64,000 nucleotides of DNA from Streptomyces apocyni (lineage in GTDB: Bacteria; Actinomycetota; Actinomycetes; Streptomycetales; Streptomycetaceae): positions 101,639 through 165,638 of the forward strand of contig NZ_WHOM01000046.1 of NCBI RefSeq assembly GCF_009739465.1, written 5' to 3'. Positions 8,485 through 16,630 of this stretch are shown here, in pieces; the first letter of the stretch is position 1; every line of letters starts with the position of its first letter. A program made the position numbers and the translations under genes. Below the pieces are notes generated by a model, which ran no database searches, was not told where the DNA came from, and saw nothing but the letters and a program-made list of their open reading frames with translations.

Positions 8485-9872
8485 GGCCTGTCGTCGGTGC
8501 CTCGCGCGGCCTGAAGTAGTCCGTCCCAGTCGGGGATCTTCACTGATCCGCGCCCCTGTCCGGCGCCAAGCTCCGCCTCGGCGCGCTCGATCGCCTGCCA
8601 TCCGGACCACTCGACAGGCCGCAGACCCGCGGCCCGCAGCACGCGCAGTGGGTCTTCGCCCCGCTCCTGCCGTACGAGGCCGGGGGCGTCCTCGAGAAGG
8701 GAGTTCACCGTCTCCTTGGCGCAGGGGCGGTTGGTGCCGATGACGCCGGTCGGCCCGCGCTTGATCCACCCCGCTACGTACTCGCCCGGCGACACCACGC
8801 CGTCCCGCAGCACCCGTCCCGCCTGGTGCGGCACCGTGCCGCGTGCCGCGTCGAACGGCAGCCCCTCAAGCGGCAGGCCGCGATAGCCCACCGACCGCAG
8901 CACCAGCTGCGCGTCGAGGTCTTCGTACTGCCCGGTGCCGCGCACCTGGCCCTGGTCGTCCGGCGCGGTGCGCTCGAAGCGCACGGCGGTCACCCGCCCC
9001 GCCGCCCCGACGATCTCCACGGGGCGCAGGAAGAACCGCAGGTGAATCCGCCGCGTCCGCCCCGTCCGGCGAGTCGGGCCCCGCGCCGCGCCGGGTTCCT
9101 GCGGCGCAGGGTCGGCCCAGCCCCGGAGCACCTCCAGATTGCGCCGGTTCGCCCCGGGCAGCGACGCGGGGTCGGCCCAGGCCGGGTCGAGTGCCAGCTC
9201 GGCGAGGTCCACCACCACCTCGGCGTCCGGCAGGGACCCCAGTTCGCGCAGCTCCTTGGTGCTGAACTTCGCCTGTGACGGGCCGCGCCGCCCCACCATG
9301 TGGATGTCCCGCACCTGACTGCGGGCCAGCACATCGAGCGCGGACTGCGGCATGTCGGTCACGCGGAGTTCATCGGCGCCGCGGGCCAGTATCCGGGCCA
9401 CGTCCACCGCGACATTGCCCACGCCGATCACCACGGCGGAGCGGGCGCCGCTCAGGAAGCCGTTCTCCGAGGTGTCCGGGTGCGCGCTGTACCAGGAGAC
9501 GAACTCGGTCGCGGAGTAGCTCCCGGCCAGCTCCTCGCCCGGGATGCCGAGCCTGCGGTCGGTGGCGGCCCCGACGCAGTACACGACGGCGTCGTAGAGC
9601 TCGCGGAGCCGCTCGGTGGCGAGGGGGCCCGACCCCACGTCGAGGCCGCCGAGGAACCGTACGCGGTCATCCGCCAGGACCGTGCGCAGGTTGTTCTGCA
9701 GTGACTTGATCTTCTCGTGGTCCGGTGCGACGCCGTAGCGGACCAGACCGTACGGGCACGGCAGGCGGTCGAGCACGTCGATCCGCACCTCCGGCACCCG
9801 GTCCTGCTGGAGGAGCGACTGGGCGGTGTAGACCCCACTCGGGCCAGATCCGACGATGGCGACCTGAAGCAC
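8481..9872 (-). CDS. fprA: Adrenodoxin-reductase-type ferredoxin--NADP+ reductase
   Basis: This 463-residue FAD enzyme passes electrons between NADPH and ferredoxin, supporting cytochromes P450 and other ferredoxin-dependent enzymes. The order of motifs matches FprA: FAD Rossmann loop VAIVGSGPSGVYTAQ (about 4-18), PYGLVRYGVAPDHEKIK, NADP loop VVIGVGNVAVDVARIL (about 147-162) and the C-terminal GWIKRGPTGVIGTNRPCAKETV. The last about 50 residues form the short helical tail seen in actinobacterial members. Its stop overlaps that of the convergent arsR gene by 3-4 nt, so the two must use transcription end sites inside each other. Confidence 0.92.
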   Translation of the reverse strand: MLQVAIVGSGPSGVYTAQSLLQQDRVPEVRIDVLDRLPCPYGLVRYGVAPDHEKIKSLQNNLRTVLADDRVRFLGGLDVGSGPLATERLRELYDAVVYCVGAATDRRLGIPGEELAGSYSATEFVSWYSAHPDTSENGFLSGARSAVVIGVGNVAVDVARILARGADELRVTDMPQSALDVLARSQVRDIHMVGRRGPSQAKFSTKELRELGSLPDAEVVVDLAELALDPAWADPASLPGANRRNLEVLRGWADPAPQEPGAARGPTRRTGRTRRIHLRFFLRPVEIVGAAGRVTAVRFERTAPDDQGQVRGTGQYEDLDAQLVLRSVGYRGLPLEGLPFDAARGTVPHQAGRVLRDGVVSPGEYVAGWIKRGPTGVIGTNRPCAKETVNSLLEDAPGLVRQERGEDPLRVLRAAGLRPVEWSGWQAIERAEAELGAGQGRGSVKIPDWDGLLQAARGTDDRP

Positions 9873-10013
9873 GGTACGGCTCCTTCCGCGGGAAGCTTTG
9901 AAACCCTGCGGGTGATGTCCAGCATCGCACCGCTGCGCCGCGAGGGGGAGGTGCGCTCAGAGTGCGTGTCCGGGTGGGTCCGGTGGTTCCGTGTGGGTCT
10001 CCTACCCCTGAGT

Positions 10014-10032
10014 GGGGCCGCTCAGCGGCCCC
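10014..10032 (-). terminator. Hairpin terminator after the DUF305 gene
   Basis: Perfect 8-bp stem GGGGCCGC / GCGGCCCC with a 3-nt TCA loop begins 6 nt beyond the DUF305 stop codon. It is very GC-rich and lacks a T run. Confidence 0.6.
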
Positions 10033-10037
10033 GGCGC

Positions 10038-10745
10038 TCACTGCATGCCGCGCATCCGCCCGATCTCGGTCGTCTGCTGGGCGATGACGTCGTTCGCCAT
10101 CTGCTCGATCCGGATGTTGTTGCCCTGGCCGAGTACGTCTGTCGCCATGGCCACGGCGCCGTCATGGTGGGTGATCATCAGCTTCAGGAACAGTGCGTCG
10201 AAGGCGTCGCCCTTCGCCGCGCGCAGCGCCTTGAGCTGGGCCTCGGTCGCCATGCCCCGCATGGGGACGTCCCCGTGGTCGTGACCGCCGCCGTCGCCGC
10301 CCTTGCCGTCCTTGCCGTCCTTGTCGCCCTGACCGCCCATCGGGCGCTCGCCGTGCTCCTTCAGCCAGCCCCGCATCGTACCGATCTCCGGGCCCTGACC
10401 GGCGGCGATGCGGGCGGCCAGCCGCTTCACCTTCGTGGACTCGGCCTGCTTCGGGGCCAGTTCGGTCATCACCAGCGCCTGCTGATGGTGCTCGATCATC
10501 ATCCTGACGTAGTCGAAGTCCGCCGAGTTCGGTGGGGAGACATCGGATTTCTGCGCGGCTTCCTGGGGGGAGAGCGTCTGTGCGGGCTCGCCCGGCTTGC
10601 CGGGGGCGATCACGGAACGGCCGGTCGGTTCCGCGGCCTTGTCGCCACCGTCGGATTCGCAGCCGATGAGGAAGAGTCCCGCCGCGGCCAGGCAGGCCGT
10701 GACGGCGAGGGCGTGGTCGCGCGGGAATCTGCGGCGGTACGGCAC
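10038..10745 (-). CDS. DUF305-domain lipoprotein
   Basis: The 235-residue protein is a predicted lipoprotein: basic N-terminus, hydrophobic stretch and lipobox LFLIGC with Cys at about 29. The mature part is a DUF305 four-helix domain with its paired histidine motifs, MMIEHHQQALVM and LMITHHDGAVAM, separated by a Gly/Lys/Asp/His-rich low-complexity linker. DUF305 proteins belong to the ferritin-like/DNA-binding-Dps-like helical class and are often linked to metal handling in the envelope; substrate unknown. It is divergent from an exported LVIVD propeller across 177 nt, and I infer the two act together outside the membrane. Confidence 0.9.
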   Translation of the reverse strand: MPYRRRFPRDHALAVTACLAAAGLFLIGCESDGGDKAAEPTGRSVIAPGKPGEPAQTLSPQEAAQKSDVSPPNSADFDYVRMMIEHHQQALVMTELAPKQAESTKVKRLAARIAAGQGPEIGTMRGWLKEHGERPMGGQGDKDGKDGKGGDGGGHDHGDVPMRGMATEAQLKALRAAKGDAFDALFLKLMITHHDGAVAMATDVLGQGNNIRIEQMANDVIAQQTTEIGRMRGMQ

Positions 10746-10844
10746 AACATCCTCCTGTGGCAGACGAGTTGGTCAACGGCGAGGCCCACTGCGCCCCCGA
10801 TCGTCAGTGACCTGAATCCCTCATGACAAGTAGTCCGCCCCCTG

Positions 10845-10872
10845 TTGATATGTGCATGGCTAGCACGATACT
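10845..10872 (+). promoter_or_regulatory. Putative promoter of the LVIVD-repeat gene
   Basis: TTGATA (5/6 match to -35) and GATACT (4/6 match to -10) are spaced by 16 bp, and would start transcription about 40-45 nt before the GTG start. The perfect inverted repeat at 10888-10905 falls just after the expected start site. Confidence 0.4.
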
Positions 10873-10887
10873 GCCGGTGTCTCTGAA

Positions 10888-10905
10888 CCGTTCAACCATG
10901 AACGG
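10888..10905. promoter_or_regulatory. 7-bp perfect inverted repeat before the LVIVD gene
   Basis: CCGTTCA-acca-TGAACGG sits between the putative promoter and the GGGAGGA ribosome binding site. Its size suits an operator for a dimeric repressor or a short leader hairpin. Confidence 0.45.
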
Positions 10906-10922
10906 CCGTTAGGGAGGATGCA

Positions 10923-12437
10923 GTGACCCTGTTGAAGGAATCCCGGACGCGACGCAGACGCCTGGGCGTCATGGTGGCCTCCGCCGGGCTTGTCGCCACG
11001 CTCTTCACGGCGGCCCCGGCGGGCGCGACCCCAGACCCCGGTGACGACGCGCCCGCGTCGAAGGGCGTCTCGCAAGGCACGGCCGCCGAAACCGAGGCAG
11101 CGATCAAGCGCGGTGATATCCCCGCGCCGGACGAGGTCGTGACCTCCCGTAACATGAAGCACGTCGCGAACATCCCCAAGGACGCGCTCCCGGGCACCAA
11201 TTCGGACCTGGCCTTCCAGGGTAAGTACGCCTTCGCTGGCAACTACGACGGATTCCGGATCTTCGACATCAGGAACCCGAGGGCCCCGAAGACCGTCGCA
11301 CAGGTGCTCTGCCCCGGCTCGCAGAACGACATCTCCGTCTCCGGAGACCTGCTCTTCCTGTCCACCGACTCCTCGCGCAGCGACAACTCCTGCGACAGCA
11401 CGACGCAGCCCGCGACCGAGAAGGACTCGTGGGAGGGCATGAAGGTCTTCGACATCAGCGACAAGCGGAACCCGAAGTACGTGGCCGCCGTCGAGACCGC
11501 GTGCGGCTCGCACACGCACACGCTGGTGCCGCGCAAGAAGAACGTCTACGTCTACGTCTCCTCGTACTTCCCCCACGCGTCGTTCCCTGACTGTCAGCCG
11601 CCGCACGACGGCATCTCGATCGTCAAGGTCCCGCGCCACGCCCCGGAGGAGTCCGCGCTGGTGGACTTCGAGGTGCTCTTCCCCGGTGAGGGCCAAGACG
11701 GCGGCGGCAACCCCGGCCCACCCGCCAACCCGGGCGTCAGGCAGACCTCGGGCTGCCACGACATCACCGTACTGCCGTCCAAGGACCTCGCCGCCGGGGC
11801 CTGTATGGGCGACGGCATCCTGATGGACATCAAGAATCCGGAGAAACCGCGGGTCATCGACACGGTCCAGGACAACGTCAACTTCGCGTTCTGGCACTCC
11901 GCGACCTTCAACCAGAAGGCCAACAAGGTCGTCTTCACCGACGAGCTCGGTGGTGGCGGCGGCGCCACCTGCAACGAGGAGATCGGCCCTGACCGCGGCG
12001 CCAACGGCATCTACGCCATCAAGGGCAGGGGCGACCACCGCAAGCTGGTCTTCCAGAGCTACTTCAAGATCCCGCGGCACCAGGCGGACACCGAGAACTG
12101 CGTGGCCCACAACGGCTCGCTGATCCCGGTCAGGGGCCGGGACATCATGGTCCAGGCCTGGTACCAGGGCGGTGTCTCCGTCTGGGACTTCACCAACTCC
12201 AAGAAGCCCAAGGAGATCGGCTACTTCGAGCGCGGCCCGCTCAGCACTGACGCCCTCCAGGTAGGCGGCTCGTGGTCGGCGTACTACTACAACGGCTACA
12301 TCTACTCCAACGACATGGCCAAGGGCTTCGACGTCCTGAAGATCGACGACCACCGCACCAACCGGGCGAAGTGGGTCCGGATGCACGAGCTCAACGCGCA
12401 GACCCAGCCGGACTACTTCAACCGATTCCGCGGCTGA
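10923..12437 (+). CDS. Exported LVIVD-repeat beta-propeller protein
   Basis: The 504-residue protein begins with a basic N-terminus and a hydrophobic segment ending AAPAGA, a classic signal peptide cut near residue 36. Repeats of the LVIVD type follow (FRIFDIRNPRAPKTV, MKVFDISDKRNPKYV, ILMDIKNPEKPRVI, VSVWDFTNSKKPKEI), giving a beta-propeller. Scattered His and Cys (SHTHTLVP, SGCHDITV, CVAHNGSLIPV) could bind metal or form disulphides. The GTG at 10923 has GGGAGGA about 4 nt upstream. Function is unknown; the divergent DUF305 lipoprotein suggests a shared envelope role. Its 3' end overlaps the convergent TetR gene by 25 nt. Confidence 0.88.
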   Translation: MTLLKESRTRRRRLGVMVASAGLVATLFTAAPAGATPDPGDDAPASKGVSQGTAAETEAAIKRGDIPAPDEVVTSRNMKHVANIPKDALPGTNSDLAFQGKYAFAGNYDGFRIFDIRNPRAPKTVAQVLCPGSQNDISVSGDLLFLSTDSSRSDNSCDSTTQPATEKDSWEGMKVFDISDKRNPKYVAAVETACGSHTHTLVPRKKNVYVYVSSYFPHASFPDCQPPHDGISIVKVPRHAPEESALVDFEVLFPGEGQDGGGNPGPPANPGVRQTSGCHDITVLPSKDLAAGACMGDGILMDIKNPEKPRVIDTVQDNVNFAFWHSATFNQKANKVVFTDELGGGGGATCNEEIGPDRGANGIYAIKGRGDHRKLVFQSYFKIPRHQADTENCVAHNGSLIPVRGRDIMVQAWYQGGVSVWDFTNSKKPKEIGYFERGPLSTDALQVGGSWSAYYYNGYIYSNDMAKGFDVLKIDDHRTNRAKWVRMHELNAQTQPDYFNRFRG

Positions 12438-13084
12438 ACGGACCGGGCCGACTGGTCCGGCAGCACTCCGCGCGCTCCGCCGGGCGGCTCATCGCCCGGC
12501 GGAACGCCGAGCTCCCAGCGGAGCCCGAACCGCTGGAACAGCTCCGCCCGGAGCGTCGCCACGGGCATCGGCGCCCCCGGCAGCAGTACCGCGAACACCG
12601 CGCCCATCAGCAGGGCGCGCAGCAACGGATACGCGGTGTCCACATCCCGCACGCCACGGCGTACGACGGTGTCCCGCAGCAGCGCCGCGAGCCGCTGCTG
12701 CTCCTGGCACTGGACGAACCCCTCAGCCTGCAGAATCCCCGCCATATGGGCCCGCATCAGCACCGGATGGTCACGGGCGAGCCCCAGCACCGCGTCGATG
12801 GCCCGGGCCAGCCGCTCCGCCCCGTCATCGGTGTGCGGCGGGCGCTCCAGGGCGGACGCCAGGGTCTGGTGCATCAGCCGGTGTACCGCGGACTGCAGGA
12901 GCTGACGCTTGCCGGGGAAGTAGTACGACACCAGTCCGCGCGCGGACCCGGCCCGATCCGCGATGTCACCGAGTGTGGTCGCCTCGTACCCGCGCTCATC
13001 CACGAGCTCGACCGTCGCCCGCAGCAACCGCTCACGGGAACGTCGGCGCAACTCTTCATTGACCGATGCGCTGCGTGGGGACAT
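12413..13084 (-). CDS. TetR-family transcriptional regulator
   Basis: The 223-residue protein has an N-terminal TetR DNA-binding domain (RERLLRATVELVDERGYEATTLGDIADRAGSARG...VSYYFPGKRQLL, about 17-65) and a helical ligand-binding C-terminal domain with a Pro/Gly-rich tail. The tail overlaps the end of the LVIVD gene on the other strand. No obvious target gene lies immediately upstream; the nearest same-strand neighbour is the M56 peptidase 215 nt away. Confidence 0.9.
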   Translation of the reverse strand: MSPRSASVNEELRRRSRERLLRATVELVDERGYEATTLGDIADRAGSARGLVSYYFPGKRQLLQSAVHRLMHQTLASALERPPHTDDGAERLARAIDAVLGLARDHPVLMRAHMAGILQAEGFVQCQEQQRLAALLRDTVVRRGVRDVDTAYPLLRALLMGAVFAVLLPGAPMPVATLRAELFQRFGLRWELGVPPGDEPPGGARGVLPDQSARSVQPRNRLK

Positions 13085-13170
13085 CCTGTAACTCCTGCGT
13101 TGACTGGCTCCAGGCCAATATACTCAGTGCGTCCTGTGAGGGGCCCTTGGTCCGGGCTCTGAGCGGGGCT

Positions 13171-13215
13171 GTTGTCCGCTTTGGGCGGCACGGGGGATCG
13201 TCCAAAGCGGGCAAC
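13171..13215. terminator. 14-bp hairpin between M56 and TetR genes
   Basis: Arms 13171-13184 and 13202-13215 pair over 14 bp with one G-U wobble (core CCGCTTTGG / CCAAAGCGG) around a 17-nt loop. It is 85 nt past the M56 stop codon and 87 nt before the TetR start, so it may end M56 transcription or be a regulatory structure. Confidence 0.45.
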
Positions 13216-13299
13216 GCTTCCGCGCCCAGCGGGCTGCGAAGGCATCTCCGTACTCCACGCGGCGGTCAGCAGCTGGGGCACGGGGGGGGTGAGCGGGGG

Positions 13300-14235
13300 T
13301 TATCCCAGGGCCGTGAGTCCCGGTACGAAGGTCACCAGGAGCGGGATCGCGGGGACCAGGGCCGCCGTCGCCGTCAGGCGTAGCCTGTGCCCGGCTGTCA
13401 GTCGTGGGGCGGCCGCCAGCAGGCGGTGTACCCGTTGCGGGACCTGTGCGTGTGAGGTCGGGCAGGGACCGAACACGCCGCGGTCCTCGTTGAGTTCCAC
13501 CAGCGCCAGCGCGATCGTCAGGCGGCCGAAGCGGCGTGAAGCGACGTCGTCGGCGGCCAGCTCGACCAGCCGGTGCATCTCGGCCTGGAACGCGGCGAAC
13601 ACCGGCACCTGCGGGAAGCCGTTCGCCAGCGCGCCCGAGCAGTGCAGCAGCCAGTCATGCCGGGCCTCCGCGTGCCCCTGCTCATGGGCGAGCACCGCAT
13701 CCAGCTGCCGCCCCTTCAGGCGGCGCAACGCGGCGGTGGTGATGACCAGTTGGGGGGTGCTGCCCGGCAGCCACCAGGCATCCGGACGCTCGCCCTCAAG
13801 GACGACCAGCCGGTCGGGACCCGGCTCCTCGCCAGGCAGCAGCGGGGAGCGCACCAGCAGTTCGGCCCGCCGCTGCCGACGCCTGGTGCGGGCCCGGGCG
13901 ATCTCGCGGGTCAGCATCGCGGCGGTCCACACGCCGCCACCGGCCAGCGTCAGCGCGGTCGCCGCGGCCCAGGGCCCCGTGGTCCCCAGCGCGTACGCCT
14001 CGACCACACCCTGCGGGGCCGGTGCGAACACCCTGCCACGTACCGCGTGCCAGGCAGCGGCGGCGCTCAACGTCATCGACAGGGCGCAGCACAGCAGGAC
14101 GGCGGCCACAACGCACTGCCACACCCACAGGGCGACCACGGGCTCGCGCTCCGGCCAATCGGCCCGGGCGAGCAGACGAGGAGCAAAGGCGGCGGTCAGA
14201 ACGCCGAGCAGCAGCAGGGCGGCAGGGACCAACAT
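13300..14235 (-). CDS. M56-family membrane metallopeptidase
   Basis: This 311-residue integral membrane protein has helices at about 1-18, 35-62, 85-108 and a C-terminal one near 280-305. The cytosol- or membrane-facing zinc protease domain carries HEQGH at about 184-188 and a downstream ELAADD Glu ligand at about 225, as in BlaR1/MecR1 and other M56 peptidases. There is no sensor domain and no BlaI/MecI-type regulator gene beside it, which is the usual partner of actinobacterial M56 genes. Substrate unknown. Confidence 0.88.
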   Translation of the reverse strand: MLVPAALLLLGVLTAAFAPRLLARADWPEREPVVALWVWQCVVAAVLLCCALSMTLSAAAAWHAVRGRVFAPAPQGVVEAYALGTTGPWAAATALTLAGGGVWTAAMLTREIARARTRRRQRRAELLVRSPLLPGEEPGPDRLVVLEGERPDAWWLPGSTPQLVITTAALRRLKGRQLDAVLAHEQGHAEARHDWLLHCSGALANGFPQVPVFAAFQAEMHRLVELAADDVASRRFGRLTIALALVELNEDRGVFGPCPTSHAQVPQRVHRLLAAAPRLTAGHRLRLTATAALVPAIPLLVTFVPGLTALG

Positions 14236-14452
14236 GGGTCCAGACTATGAGGGTCGGGCTACCGGGCGGTATGGCCTGCGCGGTCAAGTGACGCATGCCA
14301 CGGTGGCGGGCCGTGCGCCGCGTGCCGACCACACCCGCGCCGGGATGCCCTTCCGGCCGGATCGCCGACGCTGGGACTGGATGCCTCGCACGCCGTCGGG
14401 GCCTCCCAGCACGTGTCGGAGCCGCCCCGCACGCGACTAACCGGAGGACCTC

Positions 14453-14784
14453 ATTCCCCGTAAGACCAGGCCGACACCCTCCCCGACCGGCTGGCGGCGC
14501 CTGCTCGCCCGCGCGCCCATCCTGCTGTACCGCTGGCACGTGGGCGCCCTGCTGGGCCGTCGCGTGCTGCTGCTCACCCACACCGGACGCAGTAGCGGCA
14601 AGCCCGCCAGGTCGCCCTGGAGGTCACAGGACGGGTCCCGGCCACCGGCGCCTACCACCTGGCCTCCGGCTTCGGTCCCGGCTCGCAGTGGTACCGCAAT
14701 GTTCAGCACAGCCCGCGGGAGGCAGGCCGCGCCATGGCCGCCTACGCGCTGCGCCATCCCCGGGCTGCCCGCGCCCTGATCCCC
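14453..14784 (+). pseudogene. Decayed deazaflavin (F420)-dependent nitroreductase-family gene
   Basis: Translation from 14453 reads IPRKTRPTPSPTGWRRLLAR...GRRVLLLTHTGRSSGKP, the start of a DUF385/Ddn-type oxidoreductase. A good GGAGGA lies just upstream, but the start codon position is ATT instead of ATG. At about 14605 the homology shifts frame by one base (VALEVTGRVPATGAYHLA, GSQWYRNVQHSPR). Homology then jumps directly to EAGRAMAAYALRHPRAARAL, missing the central segment that normally follows, and the C-terminus is cut at about 14780 next to the DUF5134 gene. Three independent lesions make a functional product very unlikely. An intact relative is at 46977-47444. Confidence 0.75.
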
Positions 14785-15387
14785 TCACATGGTCAGGAGC
14801 ATCGCGACCATCGCGATCCCCATCGACAGCCTGCACGCGGTCGCCAGCTCAACGCGGTCGCCCCAGGCCGCCGCCGGGGGAGCGCCACCACCCTCGGTCA
14901 CGGAGGCCGCGGCCGGCATCAGCCGTGCCCCCGACCGCAGCACATAGCCGCCGAAGTACAGCAGCAGGACGCCCGTGAGCAGCGGCACCCCGGCGCTGGT
15001 GTGCCCGGCGTGCGCGCCCGGTGTCACGGCCATCGCCACGGCCATGTAGACCATGGCGAGCGTGCCGACCAGGTGGTGCAGGTGGTGCAGGTGGTGCGGG
15101 TGGTGGAGGTGGTGGTGTGGGTGGCGCGCGGAGCCATGTGCCGCTGACCACAGCGCGCGCAGCGCGGCGCCGCCGAAGACGATCGCGTATCCGGCCCAGG
15201 CCCACCGAGGAGGTCCGAGCACCGCGGCTGGTACGGCCATCACCGCCATGCCGAACCCCATCAGCGCCTCACCGCCCGCCGATTCACGCTGCTGAGCGAC
15301 CGAACTACGCATCCGCAGCAGGCAGTACGCCCCGGTGGCCGCGCAGAGCGCGACCATCAACCAGCCGGCGAGCGCCGGTCCGTGCAT
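14785..15387 (-). CDS. DUF5134 membrane protein with histidine-rich loop
   Basis: The 200-residue protein has about six membrane helices (for example ALAGWLMVALCAATGAYCLL, MVYMAVAMAVTP, GVLLLYFGGYVL) and the layout of actinobacterial DUF5134 proteins. Between helices 3 and 4 is a striking tract with twelve or more His (HPHHHLHHPHHLHHLHHL), encoded by CACCTG-type microrepeats at about 15075-15125. Such a loop could bind copper, zinc or nickel. The ATG at 15387 follows GGGGAGG; a longer upstream reading frame to 15693 is a shadow of the VOC gene region. Function is unknown. Confidence 0.8.
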   Translation of the reverse strand: MHGPALAGWLMVALCAATGAYCLLRMRSSVAQQRESAGGEALMGFGMAVMAVPAAVLGPPRWAWAGYAIVFGGAALRALWSAAHGSARHPHHHLHHPHHLHHLHHLVGTLAMVYMAVAMAVTPGAHAGHTSAGVPLLTGVLLLYFGGYVLRSGARLMPAAASVTEGGGAPPAAAWGDRVELATACRLSMGIAMVAMLLTM

Positions 15388-15400
15388 CGCGGGCCTCCCC

Positions 15401-15433
15401 GATCGACGGTGTCGACGGATCGACGGTGTCGAC
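15401..15433 (-). repeat. 17-bp tandem repeat in the DUF5134 promoter region
   Basis: GATCGACGGTGTCGACG is followed directly by a second copy differing only at the end. Each copy contains a near-palindrome (GTCGAC...GTCGAT on the gene strand). The pair starts 14 nt upstream of the DUF5134 start, just beyond its ribosome binding site, and may be an operator. Confidence 0.55.
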
Positions 15434-15503
15434 AGGTCGATTCCCGTCCTCATCGAGGCGTACGCGGCGCATCGATGTACGCGGGGAGCGCGAGGGGGCG
15501 TCG

Positions 15504-15896
15504 TCAGATGCCCGGCCGGTACCGCAGCGGATGGTCCGCGGGGACCTCCACCAGCACGATCTCGCAGCCGTCGGGATCGGCGATCCACATCTCCACCAGA
15601 CCCCACGGCTCGCGCAGCGGAGGCCGCAGCACCCGCACCCCACGCGCCTGGAGCTCCTCGTGCGCGGCGGTGACGTCCGCGACCTGGAGCCACAGTCTGG
15701 TGTCCGGCGACAGCGGGGTGTCGGCACGCCCCGACACCTCCAGGAATCCCCCGCCGAGGAAGTACACGGTGCCGCGCTCAGGGCCGGTTCCGAACTCCCG
15801 GTACACGGGGAGTCCCAGGGCCTCGCCGTAGAAGGCCCGGCTGCGCTCGGGATCGGTGGGCCGCAGGAGCACGCGGCTGCTCAGTACATGGACCAT
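15504..15896 (-). CDS. VOC-family (glyoxalase/bleomycin resistance-like) protein
   Basis: This 130-residue protein is one vicinal-oxygen-chelate module made of two beta-alpha-beta-beta-beta repeats. The first is SRVLLRPTDPERSRAFYGEALGL...VYFLGGGFLEVS, the second LWLQVADVTAAHEELQARGV...VEMWIADPDGCEIVLVEV. Metal ligands near the end (DPDGCEIVLVE, Glu) are kept. Substrate cannot be read from sequence. It is divergent from the GNAT gene. Confidence 0.85.
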   Translation of the reverse strand: MVHVLSSRVLLRPTDPERSRAFYGEALGLPVYREFGTGPERGTVYFLGGGFLEVSGRADTPLSPDTRLWLQVADVTAAHEELQARGVRVLRPPLREPWGLVEMWIADPDGCEIVLVEVPADHPLRYRPGI

Positions 15897-15973
15897 GATC
15901 TCGACTTTATCGGGGTCGCGTTACGCTCGGGGCGCCCGAGCCGCAGGAACCAGGGACCGAAAGGGCGTGCCGC

Positions 15974-16594
15974 ATGGACACCGCCGCACACGCCGCAGCC
16001 GACGCAAGCGCCACAGACGCCGCAGGCGCCGCAGGCGCCGTACGCGCCGGGGGAGAGCTCAGCTTCCGATCCGCCCGCGAGACCGACGCCGCCGCGCTCG
16101 TCGCCCTCGTCGAGTCGGCCTACCGCGGTGACGCCAGCAAGGTGGGCTGGACCACGGAGGCGGACATCCTCCAGGGCCAGCGCACCGACGCCGAAGGCGT
16201 CCTGAAGCTGATCCGCGCGCCGGACAGCCGCCTGCTGACCGTCGAGCGCGACGGCCAGATCGTCGCCTGCTGCCATCTCCAGCACCGTGGCACGGCCGCC
16301 TACTTCGGGATGTTCGCGGTACGCCCCGAACTGCAGGGCGCCGGTCTCGGCAAGGTGATCCTGGCGGCGGCGGAGCGCACGGTCCGCGAGGAGTGGGGCG
16401 TCAGCGAGATGCAGATGACGGTGATCTCCGTACGCCATGAGCTGGTGGCCTGGTACGAGCGGCGAGGCTACCGCCGTACGGGACAGCTGACCCCCTTCCC
16501 GTACGGCGACGAGCGCTTCGGCGTTCCGCAGCGGCCGGACCTGGAGTTCGAGCTCCTGATCAAGCCCCTGGACCAGGAGTCCACACGTCAGTAG
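15974..16594 (+). CDS. GNAT-family N-acetyltransferase
   Basis: The 206-residue protein has an Ala-rich N-terminal tail (1-28) and then a GNAT domain: LSFRSARETDAAALVALVESAYRG, the acetyl-CoA loop VRPELQGAGLGKVILAAAE (about 115-133) and AWYERRGYRRTGQ near the end. The acceptor is unknown; a small amine or amino acid is typical for this group. AAAGGG precedes the ATG at 15974. Its stop codon lies within a short tandem repeat shared with the end of the convergent GDPD gene. Confidence 0.88.
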   Translation: MDTAAHAAADASATDAAGAAGAVRAGGELSFRSARETDAAALVALVESAYRGDASKVGWTTEADILQGQRTDAEGVLKLIRAPDSRLLTVERDGQIVACCHLQHRGTAAYFGMFAVRPELQGAGLGKVILAAAERTVREEWGVSEMQMTVISVRHELVAWYERRGYRRTGQLTPFPYGDERFGVPQRPDLEFELLIKPLDQESTRQ

Positions 16595-16630
16595 CGGCCG
16601 ACTGCGGTCAGTAGCGATCAGTAGCGGTCA
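16588..16630. repeat. Tandem repeats covering both convergent stop codons
   Basis: TCAGTAGCGG (16588-16597), TCAGTAGCGA (16608-16617) and TCAGTAGCGG (16618-16627) are followed by a partial TCAGGCGG. The GNAT stop TAG is in copy one and a second TAG is in frame 30 nt later. The GDPD stop (TCA on this strand) is in the last partial copy. Confidence 0.7.

Noticed and set aside
13300..14235. M56 peptidase as part of a BlaI/BlaR beta-lactam sensor
   Set aside because: There is no BlaI-family gene, no beta-lactamase and no sensor domain.
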